In this document: positions 45,648-54,318 of the stretch, in pieces
Layout of the letters: the number at the start of each line of letters is the position of its first letter
How positions within the stretch are numbered: the stretch's first letter is position 1
NCBI RefSeq assembly: GCF_004214815.1
Contig: NZ_CP035926.1
Location: 1,736,001 to 1,800,000 of the forward strand
Origin: Aliarcobacter thereius LMG 24486
GTDB lineage: Bacteria; Campylobacterota; Campylobacteria; Campylobacterales; Arcobacteraceae
Direction: 5' to 3'
Length of the DNA: 64,000 bases
Position numbers and translations under genes: made by a program
The notes under the pieces: model-generated
The model's database searches: none
What the model saw: the letters and a program-made list of their open reading frames with translations, nothing else
Told to the model about the DNA's origin: nothing

Positions 45648-46811
45648 TTATTCTCCTTGTGAATCTTTTGGATTTTTATACTTTGAAATAGCTGCATGTG
45701 CTGCAATTCCAATTCCTGTAAGAGTCAATAATCCAACTCCTATTTTATCAGCTGTTGCATCTGCCCCTAAACCTTTAAATATTGTATTGTACAATCTATT
45801 TGCAAGTGGTTCTTCAAGTGGTCCCATTGTATCCCAGAAATTTGGTTCACTACAACCAATACATCCATGCCCAGCTTGAATTGGCCAAGACATATGAGAG
45901 TTGAATTTATTCTTTGAACAGTTATTAAATGTATATGGTCCTTTACATCCTACTTTATATAAACAGTAACCTTGTTTAGCCCCTTCATCTCCAAACTCTT
46001 CAACAAACTCACCTGCATCAAAGTGCCCTCTTCTTTCACATAAGTCATGAATTCTTAATCCATAAGCCCATTTTGGTCTGTTATAAGCATCAAGTGCTGG
46101 TAAAGTTCCATAAAGTATATAATGAAGTAATGTTCCAACTATATTTTTCTCACTTGGTGGACACCCTGGAACATTTATTACATGTTTATCTGTAACTTTT
46201 GATAAGGCTTGAGCTCCTGTTGGATTTGGATGAGCTGCTTGAATCCCTCCAAAAGCAGAACAAGTTCCTATTGCAAATATTGCTAAAGCATTATTAGATG
46301 CTTCGATTGCTGACTGTTCTCCTGTTTTTCCATGACCTCCAATTGTTAAAAAAGAAGCATTTTCCCCTGTTGGTATTCCACCCTCAACCATTAAAATATA
46401 TCTTCCCTTATATTTTTCAATAGCTGTTTCAAGATTGTGTTCAGCTTGCCAACCAGAAGCCGCCATCAAAGTTTCATGATATTCTAAAGAGATATAATCA
46501 AAAATAAGTGAATCAATTGTAGGAGCATCTGTTCTAAGTAAAGATTCACTACATCCTGTACACTCAGCCATATGTAACCAAATAATTGGTAATCTATCAC
46601 TCAAAGTTGCTGCTTTTGCAATTAAAGGAGAAAAGCTTGAAGGAAGAGCTAACATAGCTGTCATAGCAGCTGCCCACTTCATAAAATCCCTTCTTGATAC
46701 ACCTTTTTCTTCTAAGTGTGTAGTTAAAGACTTTTCTTCTTTAAAACCTTCTAAAGCTTCTAAACCAATTAATCGATTAGATAATTTTTCATAAAGTTCA
46801 CTATTCTTCAA
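45648..46811 (-). CDS. hydA: NiFe hydrogenase small subunit HydA (Tat-exported)
   Basis: Fe-S subunit of the uptake hydrogenase. A Tat signal (SRRDFMKWAAAMTAML) near residue 39 exports the folded heterodimer. Cluster ligands are visible in ECTGCSES, GTCSAFGG, GCPPSE and, near the C-terminus, GHGCIGCSEPNFWD. A C-terminal hydrophobic helix anchors it. I place the start at TTG 46811, which has AAGGAG 7 nt upstream and gives an N-terminus like H. pylori HydA. An ATG at 46868 would add 19 residues but lacks a binding site. Confidence 0.9.
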   Translation of the reverse strand: MKNSELYEKLSNRLIGLEALEGFKEEKSLTTHLEEKGVSRRDFMKWAAAMTAMLALPSSFSPLIAKAATLSDRLPIIWLHMAECTGCSESLLRTDAPTIDSLIFDYISLEYHETLMAASGWQAEHNLETAIEKYKGRYILMVEGGIPTGENASFLTIGGHGKTGEQSAIEASNNALAIFAIGTCSAFGGIQAAHPNPTGAQALSKVTDKHVINVPGCPPSEKNIVGTLLHYILYGTLPALDAYNRPKWAYGLRIHDLCERRGHFDAGEFVEEFGDEGAKQGYCLYKVGCKGPYTFNNCSKNKFNSHMSWPIQAGHGCIGCSEPNFWDTMGPLEEPLANRLYNTIFKGLGADATADKIGVGLLTLTGIGIAAHAAISKYKNPKDSQGE

Positions 46812-46881
46812 AAATGCTCCTTGCTTATATTTTTTGTAGTTTATTTTATCTTCTTTAGCTTTAATCATTTATAAATAATAA

Positions 46882-47604
46882 TCAATAATCGATTTTAGTC
46901 AAATACAATCCATTGGGAGCTACTGGAGTTTTAAATATATGTTTTTTAACTCTTAATTGATCTTTTAAATCTTCAATACTTAATTTTTTCTCATTAATTG
47001 CTAGTAAAAATCCAACCATTAATCTTATTTGAGATCTTAAATATGAGTTTGCTGTAAATTTAAAAACGTAAATATCTCTATATTTATAAAATTTTGTGTC
47101 AAAAATTTGCCTTTTTGTTTGTTCTTTTTCGCTTCCTGTTTTATGAAAATATTTAAAATCATAGATACCAATAAACTCTTTTATTGCCTCTTTTAAAAGT
47201 TCTTCATCAACACTTTTTACATAAGTTATATATTTTTGGTTAAAAGGATTTGTATTCTTTGTTGTTATTAGATATCTATAAGTTCTTCTCTTTGCAGAAA
47301 ATCTTGAATGAAAATCATCATTTACTTTTTCTATTTTCAAAATCTTTATACTTTGAACTACTCTTCTATTTATAACTTCTCTTAATTTAATTAAATCTTC
47401 CCAAAAATCTGGTATTTCACAATTAAATACTTGCTTTGTTGCGTGAACATCTCTATCAGTTCTTCCACTTAGAATAATTTTTGTACTAATATTTAAAGCT
47501 TTAAAGACTTTTAAAAGCTCATCTTCAACTGTATTCTTATTTGTTTGTTTTTGACTTCCCAAAAAAGCACTTCCATCATAAGAGATAGTAAACTTTAAAT
47601 TCAA
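46882..47604 (-). CDS. truA: tRNA pseudouridine(38-40) synthase TruA
   Basis: Modifies U38-U40 in the anticodon arm of tRNAs. The catalytic Asp is in the motif GRTDRDVHA (about residues 45-53); the N-terminal ISYDGSAFLGSQ and the closing APNGLYL segment are family landmarks. At 240 residues it is a normal short TruA. The start is TTG at 47604, 2 nt after the LptF/G gene. The hydrogenase operon begins 70 nt behind its stop. Confidence 0.94.
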   Translation of the reverse strand: MNLKFTISYDGSAFLGSQKQTNKNTVEDELLKVFKALNISTKIILSGRTDRDVHATKQVFNCEIPDFWEDLIKLREVINRRVVQSIKILKIEKVNDDFHSRFSAKRRTYRYLITTKNTNPFNQKYITYVKSVDEELLKEAIKEFIGIYDFKYFHKTGSEKEQTKRQIFDTKFYKYRDIYVFKFTANSYLRSQIRLMVGFLLAINEKKLSIEDLKDQLRVKKHIFKTPVAPNGLYLTKIDY

Positions 47605-47606
47605 GT

Positions 47607-48623
47607 TTAATACTCTTTTTTGATTGTTGTACTATATAAAATATAACTAGCTATTATCCAAATAAGTGGAATAATATATATTGCGTGTAAAAGAAAGTTA
47701 TCTCCAATATACTTTATTAATATATAGTATAAAACAACTGCTAAAACTGCAAAAGCTGTTGTTTTGTTTTTTTCATATCTTGGATTAAAATATCCAAAAA
47801 CAACAACTAAAAACAGAGATATCAAAGGAAAAATTGAAGTTAATATAAAAAAAGTAAAATCATCAAGATCTTTATTCTTCTTTAAATTACTTTTCCAAAA
47901 CTTATAACTATTTTTAAAATCTTCATAATTTGAATTTTCTATTGTGTCATTTATATACATATTTTCATAATCAATTTGATTAAACTCTTTATGATCAATT
48001 ATAAAAACTTTTCCACTTTCAAGTTTAAAACTAAGGTTTCCATCTTGATTTATTAAGTGTGCTTGTTCACTTATAATAAATTGCTCTTTATCTTTTTCTG
48101 TTTTAAATAGTTTTACATCTTTATATGTTTTATCATCTTTTGAAGAGATATAAATAAGCCAATCTCCAAATTTTTGTCCAAATTCACTCTCTTTTATATT
48201 AAAGTTTGCCTCTTTTTTCTTAAAATCCATAAATGTTTTTGTAAGATATTTTGTTTTAGGAATTAATCCTAAAGATATAACTAAAAGAATAGCTGTCATT
48301 AAAACTGTTATTGGTAAAAATATTTTTAATACTTTTAAAGGATTTAGTCCAAAAGATGTAATAACAGTAAGTTCATATTCACTTGATAATTTACCAACAC
48401 TAATAGCAAGTGAAATAAAAAAAGTAATTGGTAAAGTATAAAAAATAATTTGTGGAATTGAGTAAGAGAATAGAACTATTAATTCCCATAAACTCATTGT
48501 AATTACAGATGTAAGACTAGCAAGTTTTACTAAGAATACAACTGAAGTTATAAAAAATAGTCCTAAAAATATAGGAAAAAATGTAAGGCTAAGTTGTGTA
48601 TGTAAATATCTGTTTAATCTCAA
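47607..48623 (-). CDS. LptF/LptG family lipopolysaccharide export permease
   Basis: Inner-membrane component of the LPS transport (Lpt) machine, from the YjgP/YjgQ family. Three N-terminal helices (1-110), a large periplasmic beta-jellyroll (about 125-260) and three C-terminal helices (about 265-335). The coupling segment SVGKLSSEYELTVITSFG that contacts LptB is clear. At 338 residues it is one half of the LptFG pair; the partner is not in this window, and which of the two it is cannot be decided here. TTG start in a TTGA overlap. Confidence 0.88.
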   Translation of the reverse strand: MRLNRYLHTQLSLTFFPIFLGLFFITSVVFLVKLASLTSVITMSLWELIVLFSYSIPQIIFYTLPITFFISLAISVGKLSSEYELTVITSFGLNPLKVLKIFLPITVLMTAILLVISLGLIPKTKYLTKTFMDFKKKEANFNIKESEFGQKFGDWLIYISSKDDKTYKDVKLFKTEKDKEQFIISEQAHLINQDGNLSFKLESGKVFIIDHKEFNQIDYENMYINDTIENSNYEDFKNSYKFWKSNLKKNKDLDDFTFFILTSIFPLISLFLVVVFGYFNPRYEKNKTTAFAVLAVVLYYILIKYIGDNFLLHAIYIIPLIWIIASYILYSTTIKKEY

Positions 48624-49111
48624 ATATAATCCTTAAAAAGCGTTAAAATATCAGAAAAATGTGTTATAAAAAATGCTATTGCTAAAGGAGGAATAAAAGG
48701 AATTTCTCTATTTCCACCTCTTTTTACTTGGTATATATATAAGAATATTGCAAATATTGCTGCTAGAAATACTAAAATTACAGTAGATGTAAGACCTAAA
48801 ATAACTCCAAAAGATGCTAATAAGATAACATCTCCTTCTCCCAAAGCTGTTTGAGTTTTTAAACTTTCATCTTTAAATATTCTTGATTTTATATTTTGTA
48901 TATAAAAAGTTGCCAAAAAATTAAGAAGTACAAATGCACCACTTATTATAAATGCTGTTTTAATAGCTTCTATTAAATTCTCACTTGTTATGAAAAATGC
49001 CAAAATTAATGATATTAATAAAAGATAATCAGGAACTGCTTTGTATTTAAAATCATAAATAACAAGAAGCAATAAATTTATACAAAAAATTGCCAATAAA
49101 ATATTTTCCAT
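48620..49111 (-). CDS. A24-type prepilin peptidase-like membrane protein
   Basis: A 163-residue aspartic membrane protease of the type IV prepilin peptidase family. The two catalytic aspartates fit: Asp20 in VIYDFKYKAVPD and Asp94 in the GxGD motif (GEGDV). It lacks the N-terminal methyltransferase/zinc domain of full PilD, so it resembles the archaeal FlaK or TadV-like short forms. Start chosen at ATG 49111, spaced properly from GGAGGAG; a TTG two codons upstream is an alternative. No pilin gene is seen here. Confidence 0.8.
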   Translation of the reverse strand: MENILLAIFCINLLLLVIYDFKYKAVPDYLLLISLILAFFITSENLIEAIKTAFIISGAFVLLNFLATFYIQNIKSRIFKDESLKTQTALGEGDVILLASFGVILGLTSTVILVFLAAIFAIFLYIYQVKRGGNREIPFIPPLAIAFFITHFSDILTLFKDYI

Positions 49112-49113
49112 AA

Positions 49114-49806
49114 TCAAACTCCTCCAAATCTTCTTTGTCTATTATAAAACTCTTCAATAATATTTTCTAACTCTTTTGAGTTAAAATCTGGCCAAAGTGT
49201 AGATGTAAAAAACATCTCTGCATACGCATTTTGCCACAATAAATAGTTTGAAAGCCTTATTTCTCCACTTGTTCTTATAAGTAAGTCAACATTTCCTATC
49301 TCTGCTGTATCAAGACAAGCTTCGAAGTTTTTCTCATTTATTTCAAGATTTTTCTCAGTTAATTTCTTTATAGCTCTAATAATCTCATCTTTTGAACCAT
49401 AATTCAGTGCTAAAACTTGAGTTAAGTTTTTATTATCTGCCGTTTTCTCTTCTACATCTTTTATAGTTTTTTGTAAAGCTTTAGAAAATTTACTTAAATC
49501 TCCAATTGCTTTAAATCTAATACTATTTTCCATCAAAGTTTTTAACTCATTTTTTAGATATTTATCAAGAAGTTTCATAAGATACTCTATTTCAAGTTTT
49601 GGTCTTGCCCAGTTTTCAGTAGAAAAAGCATACAAAGTTAAATATTTAATACCTATTTTTGCACAATAAGTTGTGATTTCTCTTACAACTTTTGCACCCT
49701 CTTCATGACCTGCTGTTCTATTTAATCCCTTATTTTTCGCCCATCTTCCATTTCCATCCATTATTATTGCAATATGATTTAAGGAATTATTAGAAGTTTG
49801 CTCCAT
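49114..49806 (-). CDS. uppS: undecaprenyl diphosphate synthase
   Basis: cis-Prenyltransferase that makes the C55 lipid carrier for peptidoglycan, LPS and glycan synthesis. The signature IMDGNGRWAKNKG contains the catalytic Asp17; the second motif (LYAFSTENWARP) and the C-terminal LIRTSGEIRLSNYLLWQNAYAE-type region, read here as two short segments, are present. At 230 residues it is normal. The start overlaps the coaBC stop (TAATG). Confidence 0.96.
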   Translation of the reverse strand: MEQTSNNSLNHIAIIMDGNGRWAKNKGLNRTAGHEEGAKVVREITTYCAKIGIKYLTLYAFSTENWARPKLEIEYLMKLLDKYLKNELKTLMENSIRFKAIGDLSKFSKALQKTIKDVEEKTADNKNLTQVLALNYGSKDEIIRAIKKLTEKNLEINEKNFEACLDTAEIGNVDLLIRTSGEIRLSNYLLWQNAYAEMFFTSTLWPDFNSKELENIIEEFYNRQRRFGGV

Positions 49807-51017
49807 TATTTATACTCTTTTTCAAAAAATTCTAATATTTCTAAAGATAAATTTAATTTATCTCCATTAAAACTTTGCTCAAAGTTTTTTCCTATTAGCT
49901 CTATTTTATTATTTGATGTTCCAAAACTATCAGAGTTTTCTAAAATATTAAGGCAAACAGAATCTAATGATTTTTTTATAAGCATATTTTGTGCATTTTT
50001 TTTTGCATTTTCTTTATCCATTTCTGCTTTAAATCCAATACTATAAAAATAGTTTTTTGGAAGAGTATTCAATATATCTATATTTTGAACTAATTCTAGG
50101 GAAAAACTATCTCCTAAACTCTCTTTTTTTAGTTTTCCTTCATATGTTTTTTTAGGAATATAATCACTAACAGCTGCTGCTTTAAAGAGATATGGTTTTT
50201 TATATAAATTCGCATTTTCCATAAAATAAAGTAAACTATCTAACATCTCTTTAGAACTCTCTACAACTCTTAATTCTATGTTTTTAGCAATATTTTCATA
50301 TCCTCTTGTACTTACAAGCTTTACATTTGCACCTTTATAATAAAGTGCCATTGCCATAGATGATGCCATTTTCCCACTTGAAAAGTTTGAAATATATCTT
50401 ACCTCATCAATTTTTTCTAATGTTCCACCACCACTTATTACAGCATCTCTATTTTCCCAATATTCACTTTTTAATAATTCTCTTGCAGTTTTATGAAAAA
50501 CATCTATTGGTTCAGCCATAGCACCATTTCCAATATCTTTACAAGCTAACTCTTTAGTTTGTGTATCAACAATTTTAAATCCAAGTGAATTTATTTTTTT
50601 TAAACTCTCTTTTGTAATACTATTTTCTATCATATTTGTATTTGCAGCAGGAGCCAAAACAATTGGTTTTTTACAAGCAAGAACTGTTTGTAAAAGTAAA
50701 TTATCTGCAATTCCATTTGCAATTTTATTGATGCTATTTGCACTAAGTGGTGCAAGTACAAATATATCTGCCCATTTTGTAATATCTATATGATTATAGT
50801 TTTGATTTTTTTCCCAGTTTTCTGTTGTTTCATCTAGCGCTCTGTTTTGAGATATTACCTCAAAAGTTAAAGGTGTAATAAACTTCTTTGAAGCTTCACT
50901 CATAAGAACTTTTACATTTGCTCCAGCTTTTATATATAGTCTTACAAGCTCTAAACTCTTATAAATTGCAATAGAACCTGTAACTCCTAGAAGTATATTT
51001 TTACCTTTTAAAATCAT
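49806..51017 (-). CDS. coaBC: bifunctional phosphopantothenoylcysteine decarboxylase / phosphopantothenate-cysteine ligase
   Basis: Two consecutive steps of coenzyme A synthesis. The N-terminal flavin-binding CoaC domain (about 1-180) shows LGVTGSIAIYKSLEL, a catalytic His in NHIDITKWAD, APAANTNM and the ACKDIGNGAMAEP lid. The C-terminal CoaB domain (about 185-400) shows SGGGTLEKIDEVRYISNFSSG and FKAEM. At 403 residues it is full length. It overlaps glmU by 4 nt and uppS by 1. Confidence 0.95.
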   Translation of the reverse strand: MILKGKNILLGVTGSIAIYKSLELVRLYIKAGANVKVLMSEASKKFITPLTFEVISQNRALDETTENWEKNQNYNHIDITKWADIFVLAPLSANSINKIANGIADNLLLQTVLACKKPIVLAPAANTNMIENSITKESLKKINSLGFKIVDTQTKELACKDIGNGAMAEPIDVFHKTARELLKSEYWENRDAVISGGGTLEKIDEVRYISNFSSGKMASSMAMALYYKGANVKLVSTRGYENIAKNIELRVVESSKEMLDSLLYFMENANLYKKPYLFKAAAVSDYIPKKTYEGKLKKESLGDSFSLELVQNIDILNTLPKNYFYSIGFKAEMDKENAKKNAQNMLIKKSLDSVCLNILENSDSFGTSNNKIELIGKNFEQSFNGDKLNLSLEILEFFEKEYK

Positions 51018-52312
51018 TTTTTCTTACTTTCAAAATGTTTATAAAAGTATCCATCAATCTGTCTTGATTTTGCTCTTGTTACATACAATTGACCTTTTTT
51101 CAAATTATCTGTAACAGTTGTTCCAGCACCAATTATTACATCATCTTCAACAGTAATTGGAGCTACAAATTGTGTATCACTTCCTACAAAAACATTTTTT
51201 CCTATAATTGTTTGGTGTTTTTTTACTCCATCATAATTACAAGTAATTGTTCCACAACCAATATTTGTCCCACTATCTATAAAACAATCTCCTAAATAGC
51301 TTAAATGCCCAGCTTTTACTCCATTTAATTCAGCTTTTTTTGTCTCAACAAAATTCCCAATATGTGTATCTTTTATTTTACAATCAGGTCTTACTCTTGC
51401 AAGTGGTCCAACATCGCTATTTTCTATAATAGAGCTTTCTATTATTGAGTTTGTTTTTATATGAGAGTTTATAATCTTTGTATTTCCAAGAAGAGTAACT
51501 CCATTTTCAATAATACTCTCACCCTCTATTTCAACTCCATCTTCAATATAGATAGTTTCAGGCAGTCTCATAATCACACCAGCTTTTAAGAACTCTTGCT
51601 TTATTCTGTTTTGATGAATAACTTCAGCATCAGCTAACTCAACTTTTGAATTAACTCCTTTAAAATTCTCTTCACTTACATAGATTGGTTTTAACTCTAA
51701 GTTTTGATTAATAGCCATCTCAACTAAATCAGTTATGTAGTACTCTTTTTGATTATTATTGTTATTTAGTTTTGATAAGTTTTCAAGTAAAAACTTTGTA
51801 CAAAACTGATAAATACCAGCATTTGCTGTTGTTATTTTAAGCTCATTTTCATTTGCATCTTTTTGTTCAACTATTTTTTTTACATTATCATTTTCTATAA
51901 CAACTCTTCCATATCCATCTGCACTTTTTAAGTTTAAAACAGACATTACAATTGTTGCATCTAAATCAAACTTCTTTAACTCTGTTGCCTGAATAAGTGG
52001 CATATCTGCATTTAATACCAAAACTTTCTCGTATTTTGGAATAATATTCATAACAGCTCCACCAGTTCCTGGATAGTTTGCATGATCTTGTATTACAAAA
52101 TTTATATTTGAAAAATATTTTTCTATCTCTTCTTGTACTCTTTCAAATTGATGATATAAAACAACTGTAATATCATCACTTATTTTTAGTGCTTCTTTTA
52201 TAGAGTAGTAAATCATTGGCTTTCCTGAAATTCTATGCAGAACTTTTGGTAAAGTTGATTTCATTCTAGTTCCTTGACCTGCTGCAAGAATTATTACTGA
52301 TTTTTTATTCAA
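51014..52312 (-). CDS. glmU: bifunctional GlmU (UDP-GlcNAc pyrophosphorylase / glucosamine-1-P acetyltransferase)
   Basis: Produces UDP-N-acetylglucosamine for cell wall and LPS. The N-terminal pyrophosphorylase (about 1-220) has LAAGQGTRMKS and VLNADMPLI; the C-terminal left-handed beta-helix (about 240-425) has hexapeptide repeats, with the acetyltransferase segment KKAELNGVKAGHLSYLGD. At 432 residues it is slightly shorter than E. coli GlmU (456). The start is TTG at 52312 with AAGGAAA upstream. Confidence 0.95.
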   Translation of the reverse strand: MNKKSVIILAAGQGTRMKSTLPKVLHRISGKPMIYYSIKEALKISDDITVVLYHQFERVQEEIEKYFSNINFVIQDHANYPGTGGAVMNIIPKYEKVLVLNADMPLIQATELKKFDLDATIVMSVLNLKSADGYGRVVIENDNVKKIVEQKDANENELKITTANAGIYQFCTKFLLENLSKLNNNNNQKEYYITDLVEMAINQNLELKPIYVSEENFKGVNSKVELADAEVIHQNRIKQEFLKAGVIMRLPETIYIEDGVEIEGESIIENGVTLLGNTKIINSHIKTNSIIESSIIENSDVGPLARVRPDCKIKDTHIGNFVETKKAELNGVKAGHLSYLGDCFIDSGTNIGCGTITCNYDGVKKHQTIIGKNVFVGSDTQFVAPITVEDDVIIGAGTTVTDNLKKGQLYVTRAKSRQIDGYFYKHFESKKK

Positions 52313-52332
52313 AATATTTTCCTTTTTTGCTT

Positions 52333-54270
52333 TTAAATTATAGCTTGGTTTATCTCTTTTCTAAAATTTGTTACAAGTTCTATTAGTGCTGTTTTCATTT
52401 TAAAATCACTAATATTTGTACCTTCTAAATATCTATCTAAAACTCTTTCTTTACTCTTAAAAAAAGCTGCGATTTTTTTATTTTTTGGGTGATTATTATG
52501 TAGTAAAGCTCCTGATTTTATAAGAGTTATTACCAATCTTGCATGACCCAATATTGTTGCATAGTTTAAGATATTAAATCCACTATTATCAGGAATATTT
52601 ATATCAGCACCAGCTGCTAAAAGCCATCTTGCTATCTCATAATTTCCTTTCCATTGAGTATGATGAAGAGCTGTTCTTCCATGACTATCTTTTATATTTA
52701 AATTTGCTTTTTTTATCATAAGTTTTTCTACAACCTGTAGATTATCTGCAATTACAGCTTTATGAACAACTGTTCGTCCATCTTTATCTTGAATATCCAA
52801 ACTAACTTTATATTTTAAAAAACTTTGTAATCTCTTTAAAAACTCATTTTGCTCTTTTATATTTGTAAGTTTTAAGCCCTCTTCTACCATATGTGTAATT
52901 GGAGTAATTCCACTTTGATCAATACAATTTACATCTGCTCCGTGTTCAACCAAACTATCCATAATAACTTGGCAATTATATTGCACCAAATCAAATAGTA
53001 TATTTCTTCCCATAAATCTTTTTAGATTTACATTTACTCCGTGAGCCAAGATTTTTTTAATATAAAAATCAAAATCACCATTTTCTTGAACATAGGTTTC
53101 CAACTCTTCTCTAGGCTCTTTTTCTCCTTCTGAAGCTAAATACAATTCTATTAAATTATCCAAAATAGATTTTCCATAATTATCTATTTGATCTACATTT
53201 GCTCCATTTAAAATAAGAAACTCAACAGTTCTTCTACTTGAAAAACCTTTTAAAATCTCTTGATGAAGAAGACTTCTTCCATTTTCATCTGTTATCTCAA
53301 CATCAGCTTTATTTTTTATTAATATCTCTGCAAAAGCATAATTATTTTTTTCTAGTTCTTTTTGTAATGTTGTCTTTCCATCTTTATCCAAACTATCTAC
53401 ACTAGATGAGAAACCTAAAATCTGTTGCGCTAAAGAGAAATAATCATCTTTTTGGTTTATTCTTAAATACTTTTTATCTTCAATATCTTTATCGTGTTTT
53501 TGTAAAGTTGTAATATAGAATATCTCATCAACAATAGTCATATTTCTATTATCTACAACATTTAAATCTATTCTTCTATCTATTAAATGATTAATTAGAA
53601 TTCTATTTCTACTTCCTAATAAAACAGCATTATATAGTGCATTTTGTCCACTATTATCAACTCTATTTATATTTATTCCTTTTGCCATCAAAACCAAAGA
53701 GATTCTTAAATTTTCTTGTAAAACTGAATAAAATAGTGCTGTTTGACCATTTTTATCATTTGCATTTATATCTTTTATTTTTTTTACTACATCTTCAACA
53801 AGCTCTAAACTTCCACTTAAAACAGCATCAAACAGAACAGTCTTTCCACTATTATCAATAGAATCATAATCAGGATTAAAATCTTGTAAAAAATTATATG
53901 CTTTATGATTTGAACTTATTACTAACTCTTGTAATAAAGTTCTTCCTTTACTATTTTTTTGATTTATGTTGTAGCCATTTTCAAGCAAAAACTTTGCCGC
54001 TGGAAAGTCATATTTATCACAAGAATTACTTAAAATAGTTGCATTTGTACTATCTTCTTTATATAAATCTATTCCTAAATCTATCAATAGCTTTATAGAG
54101 TTAAATTTCTTTTTAAATACTAGATAAAATAGTATAGTTTTTCCTCTTTCATCAACAGAGTTTATATCTACACCTTTAGCAATAAGTTTTTTAATTTTAT
54201 CTTCATTAGCATTATCTAAAAGAAGCTCTTTTAAAAGAGTTTCCCTATCTGCTTTAAAATAACTTAGCAC
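52333..54270 (-). CDS. large ankyrin-repeat protein
   Basis: A 645-residue cytoplasmic protein made of ankyrin repeats. More than a dozen roughly 33-residue units can be followed (for example SVDERGKTILFYLV, NIKDSHGRTALHHTQ, NIPDNSGFNILNYA). There is no signal peptide and no membrane segment. The first 20 residues and the last 40 are non-repetitive. Such proteins mediate protein binding; the partner is unknown. GTG start at 54270 with AAGGAT upstream. It lies in the same-strand run between the SUV3-like helicase and glmU. Confidence 0.88.
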   Translation of the reverse strand: MLSYFKADRETLLKELLLDNANEDKIKKLIAKGVDINSVDERGKTILFYLVFKKKFNSIKLLIDLGIDLYKEDSTNATILSNSCDKYDFPAAKFLLENGYNINQKNSKGRTLLQELVISSNHKAYNFLQDFNPDYDSIDNSGKTVLFDAVLSGSLELVEDVVKKIKDINANDKNGQTALFYSVLQENLRISLVLMAKGININRVDNSGQNALYNAVLLGSRNRILINHLIDRRIDLNVVDNRNMTIVDEIFYITTLQKHDKDIEDKKYLRINQKDDYFSLAQQILGFSSSVDSLDKDGKTTLQKELEKNNYAFAEILIKNKADVEITDENGRSLLHQEILKGFSSRRTVEFLILNGANVDQIDNYGKSILDNLIELYLASEGEKEPREELETYVQENGDFDFYIKKILAHGVNVNLKRFMGRNILFDLVQYNCQVIMDSLVEHGADVNCIDQSGITPITHMVEEGLKLTNIKEQNEFLKRLQSFLKYKVSLDIQDKDGRTVVHKAVIADNLQVVEKLMIKKANLNIKDSHGRTALHHTQWKGNYEIARWLLAAGADINIPDNSGFNILNYATILGHARLVITLIKSGALLHNNHPKNKKIAAFFKSKERVLDRYLEGTNISDFKMKTALIELVTNFRKEINQAII

Positions 54271-54318
54271 TACAAATTATCCTTATTTATTTTTTAATCA
54301 AACTGTTTTTATTTTATC

